From: an uncultured Wenzhouxiangella sp. | GTDB lineage: Bacteria; Pseudomonadota; Gammaproteobacteria; Xanthomonadales; Wenzhouxiangellaceae | Reading direction: 5' to 3' | Length of the DNA stretch: 64,000 nucleotides | NCBI GenBank assembly: GCA_937876395.1 | Contig: CALEIM010000127.1 | Span: 32,782 to 96,781 of the forward strand | In this document: piece by piece, positions 59,501 through 64,000 of the stretch | How the letters are laid out: the number at the start of each line of letters is the position of its first letter | Position numbering within the stretch: position 1 is the first letter of the stretch | Translations under genes and position numbers: made by a program | The notes under the pieces: model-generated | What the model was told of the DNA's origin: nothing | What the model saw: the letters and a program-made list of their open reading frames with translations, nothing else | Database searches by the model: none

Positions 59501-61045
59501 ATGAATGAAGCTCATCGTCGCTGGGCGCTGCTGAGCGTGTCCGACAAGCGTGGCCTGGTCGAGCTGGCGCGCGCACTGGCGGCGGCGGGGTTTGGCCTGC
59601 TGTCGACCGGCGGCAGCGCCCGCGCCCTGCGTGAAGCCGACCTGGAAGTACAGGACGTGGCCGACTTGACCGGTTTTCCGGAAATCATGGGCGGCCGGGT
59701 CAAGACACTGCATCCCAAGGTTCACGGCGGCATTCTTGCGCGGCGTGACCAGGATCAGGCGGTCATGGACGAACATGGCATCGAGCGAATCGACGTGGTC
59801 GTGGTCAACCTCTATCCATTTGCCGCCACCGTTGCCCGGCCGGACTGTTCGTTTGAGTCGGGCATCGAAAACATCGACATCGGCGGCCCGGCCATGCTGC
59901 GCGCCGCGGCCAAAAATCACCGTGACGTGTGCGTGCTGTGCAACCCGGATGATTACGGCACATTCATTGCCGATTTGCCTGATGGTCCCGATCAGCATGA
60001 GCGCCGCCGTTTGGCCACGGTCGCATTTGCCCACACCAGCACCTACGACGGCCAGATCAGCCAGTGGCTGGCGGCCCGCCAGCGGCCCGACGAAGCATTG
60101 CCGCCGCGCATTCACCTGGCCCTGGAACGACAGGCCAGCCTGCGCTATGGCGAAAATCCGCACCAGGCCGCCGCAGTCTATCGGCCAGCCGAAGCCAGCG
60201 TGCCCGGTCTGGCCGGCTGTCAGCCGCTGCAGGGCAAGGCGCTGAGCTACAACAATCTGCTCGACGCTGACGCCGCCTGGGCCGGGGTCAACAGCCTCGG
60301 TGACCAGCCGAGCTGCGTGATCGTCAAACACAGCAATCCATGCGGTGCAGCACAGGGCAGCAAGCTTGCCGAAGCCTGGCAAAAGGCGCTGGCCTGTGAT
60401 CCGGTCTCGTCTTTTGGTGGCATTGTTGCGGTCAACCGCGAGGTTGACGGTGAACTGGCCACCGACCTGCTTGAGCAGTTCCTGGAAGTGCTGATCGCCC
60501 CGGCCATCGACAGCGACGCTCGCGAGCTGCTGGCCGCCCGGCCCAATCTGCGCGTGCTCACTCCCGGCCCGGCCGCGCCGCGCCCGTTTGAGCTGCGCGC
60601 CATCGACGGCGGCTGGCTGGCGCAGACCGCCGATGACTGGTTGAGCGAGCCAGCTTTGGAGGTCGTGACCGAACGCGCGCCCACCGCAGCTGAGCTTGAT
60701 GATCTGCATTTTGCCTGGGCGGTCGCGCGCCTGGTGCATTCGAACGCCATTGTCTACGTCCGCGAGCGGGCCACCGTCGGCATCGGCGCGGGGCAAATGA
60801 GCCGGGTTGATTCAGCCCGCATCGCGGCCATCAAGGCCGAAGATGCCGGCCTGTCGCTGACAGGTGCTGTGATGGCCTCGGACGCATTTTTTCCGTTCGC
60901 CGACAGCATCGAAACCGCCGCCGAGCGCGGCATCCAGGCGGTCATTCAACCCGGCGGCTCCCGGCGCGATGCCGAAGTCATCGAAGCCTGCAACCGCTAC
61001 GGCATCGCCATGCTGCTGACCGGTCGACGGCACTTTCGCCACTAA
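59501..61045 (+). CDS. purH: bifunctional AICAR formyltransferase/IMP cyclohydrolase
   Basis: A 514-aa enzyme for the last two steps of IMP synthesis. The N-terminal MGS-like IMP cyclohydrolase domain has [14 protein letters not shown] and [14 protein letters not shown]. The C-terminal AICAR transformylase has [11 protein letters not shown], with catalytic Lys-His, and [14 protein letters not shown] 59501 (GGAG eleven bases upstream) is preferred over GTG 59489. It follows fis. Confidence 0.96.
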   Translation: MNEAHRRWALLSVSDKRGLVELARALAAAGFGLLSTGGSARALREADLEVQDVADLTGFPEIMGGRVKTLHPKVHGGILARRDQDQAVMDEHGIERIDVVVVNLYPFAATVARPDCSFESGIENIDIGGPAMLRAAAKNHRDVCVLCNPDDYGTFIADLPDGPDQHERRRLATVAFAHTSTYDGQISQWLAARQRPDEALPPRIHLALERQASLRYGENPHQAAAVYRPAEASVPGLAGCQPLQGKALSYNNLLDADAAWAGVNSLGDQPSCVIVKHSNPCGAAQGSKLAEAWQKALACDPVSSFGGIVAVNREVDGELATDLLEQFLEVLIAPAIDSDARELLAARPNLRVLTPGPAAPRPFELRAIDGGWLAQTADDWLSEPALEVVTERAPTAAELDDLHFAWAVARLVHSNAIVYVRERATVGIGAGQMSRVDSARIAAIKAEDAGLSLTGAVMASDAFFPFADSIETAAERGIQAVIQPGGSRRDAEVIEACNRYGIAMLLTGRRHFRH

Positions 61046-61277
61046 AATCCAAAAGCCTCTCGCGAAGGCGCAAAGGGTCGCAAAGGTCGCGCCGACATGC
61101 GCGGACGCACTTCACACGATCGCTTCTTGCCTCTGGCAAGCCGCGACCGTATTCCATGCTGCGCTACCGACGGACCAGGCTGAACACAGTCAGTCAGGTT
61201 TGGCCGTCGGTGTGGCCCGAATCAGGTTTCGGCTCGCGCTACAATGACGCGATATTCTCAAGACCGGAAAAACACCC
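61046..61277. other. 232-bp gap between purH and purD
   Basis: It contains GCGAAGGCGCAAAGG-type short repeats near 61065-61095, a form often seen in intergenic repetitive DNA. A TACAAT -10-like hexamer is at 61240-61245, probably for purD, without a good -35. No open frame of note. Confidence 0.5.
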
Positions 61278-62600
61278 ATGAAAGTCCTCGTTGTCGGCGG
61301 CGGTGGCCGTGAGCATGCGCTGGCCTGGAAACTCGCCCAGTCGGAGCGGGTCAGCGAAGTAATCGTCGCTCCCGGCAATGCCGGAACCGCAATCGAGCCG
61401 GGCATGCGCAACGTCGATATTTCAGCCGAGGACATCGACGGCCTGGTTGATCTGGCCAGATCCGAGTCCATTGCCTTGACCGTGGTCGGCCCCGAAGCGC
61501 CACTGGCGGCCGGCCTCGTCGATCGCTTCAAGGCCGAGGGTCTGGCGTGCTTTGGCCCCGAAGCGGCGGCCGCGCGTCTGGAGTCATCCAAGGCCTTTGC
61601 CAAGGAATTCATGTCGCGCCATAAAATCCCGACCGCGGCATTCGGCGTGGTCGACAGCGTCGAAGCCGGGATGGAGCTGATCGGCGGCATCGGTCTGCCG
61701 GTCGTCCTCAAGGCCGACGGCCTGGCGGCCGGCAAAGGGGTGGTGATCTGCGACCAGGAACGGGATGCGCGTAAAACACTGGAACAGATGCTGTCCGGCG
61801 AAGCCTTTGGCGCGGCCGGACAGCGGGTCGTCATTGAGGAGTTGCTGCTGGGCGAGGAGGCCAGTTTTATCGTCGTCGCCAGCGGTGCCGAATTCCTGCC
61901 GATGGTCTCAAGCCAGGATCACAAGCGGCGCGACGCGGGCGACGGCGGCCCGAACACGGGTGGCATGGGTGCCTACTCGCCGGCACCGGTGGTCGATGAA
62001 AAAATTCATCAGCAGATCATCGACGACATCATCCGACCCACGCTCGACGGCCTGGTCGACGATGGCTTTCCATTTTGCGGATTTCTCTACGCCGGAGTGA
62101 TGCTCACCGCCGACGGGCCGAAAGTGCTGGAATTCAACGTGCGCATGGGTGACCCCGAAACTCAGCCGATCATCATGCGGCTGAAATCCGACCTGGTCGA
62201 AATCATCGATCAGGCCTTGAGCGGCAAGCTTGCCGAGGTCAGGCCGCGGTGGGATTCGCGCACGGCGCTGGCAGTGGTGATGGCCGCTGGAGGCTATCCG
62301 GAAGGCTATGTCCAGGGGCATCCCATCGTCGGTCTCGACCACAATTTCCCGCCTGAAATCAAGGTCTTTCATGCCGGAACCGCCCTCGATGAGCGGGGCC
62401 GGGTGGTCACCAGCGGCGGCCGGGTTCTGGCCCTGTGTGCCCTGGGCGAAACGCCGGCCCGGGCACAGGCCCTGGCCTACCAGTGGATCGCCCAGATCGG
62501 CTTTGAAGACGCATTCTATCGCTCGGATATCGGCTTTCGGGCGATTGACCGCGATGGCGGCGTAGTGGGGGTTTTGGCCGCACAACCCGTCTCGCAATAG
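61278..62600 (+). CDS. purD: phosphoribosylamine-glycine ligase
   Basis: A 440-aa ATP-grasp enzyme coupling phosphoribosylamine to glycine in purine synthesis. It starts MKVLVVGGGGREHALAWKL and shows the ATP-grasp pieces VLKADGLAAGKGVV and EFNVRMGDPETQ. Eight bases separate it from the helicase gene, so the two might be cotranscribed. Length and motifs are normal. Confidence 0.97.
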   Translation: MKVLVVGGGGREHALAWKLAQSERVSEVIVAPGNAGTAIEPGMRNVDISAEDIDGLVDLARSESIALTVVGPEAPLAAGLVDRFKAEGLACFGPEAAAARLESSKAFAKEFMSRHKIPTAAFGVVDSVEAGMELIGGIGLPVVLKADGLAAGKGVVICDQERDARKTLEQMLSGEAFGAAGQRVVIEELLLGEEASFIVVASGAEFLPMVSSQDHKRRDAGDGGPNTGGMGAYSPAPVVDEKIHQQIIDDIIRPTLDGLVDDGFPFCGFLYAGVMLTADGPKVLEFNVRMGDPETQPIIMRLKSDLVEIIDQALSGKLAEVRPRWDSRTALAVVMAAGGYPEGYVQGHPIVGLDHNFPPEIKVFHAGTALDERGRVVTSGGRVLALCALGETPARAQALAYQWIAQIGFEDAFYRSDIGFRAIDRDGGVVGVLAAQPVSQ

Positions 62601-62608
62601 CCGCGCTT

Positions 62609-64000
62609 ATGGACGTCAGTCACCTTCTGGATTCGCTCAACGAAGCGCAGCGCGACGCGGTCAGCGCCGAGGATAGCCATGTGCTCGTCCTGGCCGGCGC
62701 CGGATCGGGCAAGACCCGCGTGCTGGTTCATCGCATCGCCTGGCTGATCCAGGTCCACCACATCAGCCCGATGAGCCTGCTGGCAGTGACCTTCACCAAC
62801 AAGGCGGCCGGCGAAATGCGCGGCCGGGTCGGCAAGTTGCTCGGTATTCGGCCCGACGGGCTGTGGGTGGGCACGTTTCACGGCATCTGCCACCGCATTC
62901 TGCGCATGCACGCGGACGAGGCGGGCCTGTCCGATACCTTCCAGATTCTCGACAGCGAAGATCAGTATCGCCTGATCCGGCGCGTGATTCGCGACATGGA
63001 GCTCGACGAGCGCGAATACCCCGCCCGCCAGCTGCAGGGCCTGATCAACCACTACAAGGACGACGGGCGTCGACCGCAGCAGGTCGAGCCGTTCGATGAT
63101 CTGCACAGCCAGACCCAACTTGCGATCTATCAGGCTTACCAGGATTATTGTGAACGCGCCGGCCTGGTTGATTTTGCCGAGCTTTTGCTGCGCACGCTTG
63201 AGTTGCTGCGCGACAACGAAGCGCGTCGGCGCCAGTACCGCGAGCGCTTTGGCCATATTCTGATCGACGAATTTCAGGACACCGGGGAGCTGCAATGGAA
63301 AAACATGATTCCTCTTGTGGAAGAAACCTTGGGCCATGGGCACTTCAATATGGTGGTGGGAGATGCCAAACAGAGTATTTATCGCTGGCGGGGCGGCAAG
63401 GCGGAACAACTGATCATTCTGCCCGAACTCGATCCCGATGACCCGGAAATATCAGAAGACACCCGCCGAACCTTTCGCCACAATGGTCGGTCCTTTCCGC
63501 TGGACAAAAATTTCCGCAGCCACGAAAAAATCGTGGAATTCAACAACGCATTTATTCCCAACTTGGGGGCCAACATCCTAAGCTCTGAAATCTACAGAGC
63601 TGAATATTCTTCGAAAAATGTAGAACAGAAATACAACCATAAAAAAGGGGGTCTGGTGGAGGTGAGATTCCTCGGCAAAAACCCCGAATGGGACGGGTAT
63701 ATGGAAGCCTTGATGGAACAGATTCAAGAGGCCCGTAACGCGGGTTTTCATTGGGGCGACATGGCCATTCTGGTACGGGGTTCAAAAGAAGGGGGCAACA
63801 TTGCTTCCACACTCTCGAAAGCGGGAATTTCCTTCACTACCGCCGAAAGCTTCGGAATGGATCAAAGCATCCTGGTTCAAGCCATGATCGGACTGATGCG
63901 CCTGAGCATCGAGCCCGAACACGAGCCATCAAAGATCCGTGTCATGCGCGTCCTTTGCCATCTCCACGACCGGCCCTATAGCCCAAACGAATTTTTATAC
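62609..64000 (+). CDS. uvrD: UvrD-type helicase, chimeric and cut at the window edge
   Basis: The first ~217 codons are UvrD/PcrA/Rep-like: Walker A GAGSGKTRVLVHR and SPMSLLAVTFTNKAAGEMRGRV, in the high-GC style of the window. From Asp220 (LIDEFQDT) the protein changes to a Bacteroidota-like AddA/RecB-type helicase (VVGDAKQSIYRWRGG, NFRSHEKIVEFNNAF), with AT-richer codons. The reading frame stays open because the join falls within a motif conserved in both families. It is probably an artificial fusion; the 3' end lies outside the window. Confidence 0.85.
   Translation, partial: MDVSHLLDSLNEAQRDAVSAEDSHVLVLAGAGSGKTRVLVHRIAWLIQVHHISPMSLLAVTFTNKAAGEMRGRVGKLLGIRPDGLWVGTFHGICHRILRMHADEAGLSDTFQILDSEDQYRLIRRVIRDMELDEREYPARQLQGLINHYKDDGRRPQQVEPFDDLHSQTQLAIYQAYQDYCERAGLVDFAELLLRTLELLRDNEARRRQYRERFGHILIDEFQDTGELQWKNMIPLVEETLGHGHFNMVVGDAKQSIYRWRGGKAEQLIILPELDPDDPEISEDTRRTFRHNGRSFPLDKNFRSHEKIVEFNNAFIPNLGANILSSEIYRAEYSSKNVEQKYNHKKGGLVEVRFLGKNPEWDGYMEALMEQIQEARNAGFHWGDMAILVRGSKEGGNIASTLSKAGISFTTAESFGMDQSILVQAMIGLMRLSIEPEHEPSKIRVMRVLCHLHDRPYSPNEFLY
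63260..63284. other. probable chimeric junction in the helicase gene
   Basis: Base composition and protein family change within CTGATCGACGAATTTCAGGA and the few bases after it, which encode the DEFQD motif shared by both source families. Sequence downstream to 64000 is foreign in character. Confidence 0.75.

Noticed and set aside
59477..60796. 439-codon open frame on the minus strand
   Set aside because: Antisense to purH, whose protein is unmistakable.
63285..64000. horizontal transfer creating a new helicase fusion
   Set aside because: An in-frame switch exactly at a motif conserved in both families, with abrupt composition change, is better explained by misassembly.

Overview
The window is a high-GC, tightly packed bacterial chromosome segment. 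It most resembles a gammaproteobacterium near the Xanthomonadales/Chromatiales border (a Wenzhouxiangella-like lineage would fit). That placement is an inference from gene order and protein style: coaBC-dut-long algC with divergent radC, DUF3426-fis-purH-purD, rsmG-parA-parB followed by the atp operon, and two S9 exopeptidases. The last ~0.7 kb (from about 63,265) does not fit. Inside a uvrD-type helicase gene the sequence switches, at a conserved motif, to a lower-GC stretch whose protein looks like a Bacteroidota RecB/UvrD-type helicase. This is most likely an assembly or amplification chimera.

Layout. 1-9.4 kb: two secreted S9 peptidases, a small cytochrome c, a cold-shock protein with a long leader, an RRM protein, an EamA-type membrane protein, tRNA-Ala(CGC), and an SDR/FGGY-kinase/DUF2784 group. 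9.5-16.1 kb: a complete Wadjet (JetABCD, type I) anti-plasmid SMC system in one minus-strand operon. 16.2-19.9 kb: mscL, an EF-hand protein, an MtfA-like peptidase, and a copper-delivery operon for cytochrome oxidase (ctaG-type, PCuAC, SCO). 19.9-21.4 kb: an intact 1,421-bp IS of the ISNCY/IS1202 type, with 16-bp target duplications, lying directly upstream of the rpmB-rpmG promoter. 21.4-29.4 kb: rpmB-rpmG, carbonic anhydrase, radC, coaBC-dut-algC and gshA. 29.4-36.7 kb: an oligopeptide ABC transporter with two tandem binding proteins. 36.7-39.1 kb: rsmG-parA-parB. 39.1-40.0 kb: an XRE/membrane-protein pair and a solo end of the same IS. 40.0-47.5 kb: the complete F-type ATP synthase operon (I-B-E-F-H-A-G-D-C). 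47.6-56.2 kb: small envelope proteins, tyrS, a set of cell-wall growth and recycling genes (M23 endopeptidase, anmK, ampG) containing a ccdAB toxin-antitoxin pair, and xthA. 56.4-62.6 kb: a lipoprotein, pyrE, DUF4124 and DUF3426 proteins, fis, purH and purD.

Most genes are housekeeping: ATP synthesis, nucleotide biosynthesis, chromosome partition, wall recycling and peptide uptake. The accessory content is the Wadjet operon, ccdAB, the XRE pair and the IS. Wadjet is an already described defence system. I see no wholly new multi-gene system. The most unusual things I can support are a phosphohexomutase that has lost its phosphate-binding loop, two copies of one IS end at an identical 16-bp distance from the -35 element of ribosomal-protein and ATP-synthase promoters, and a recurrent GGCTAGAAT -10 element placed so close to some start codons that the mRNAs may be leaderless.
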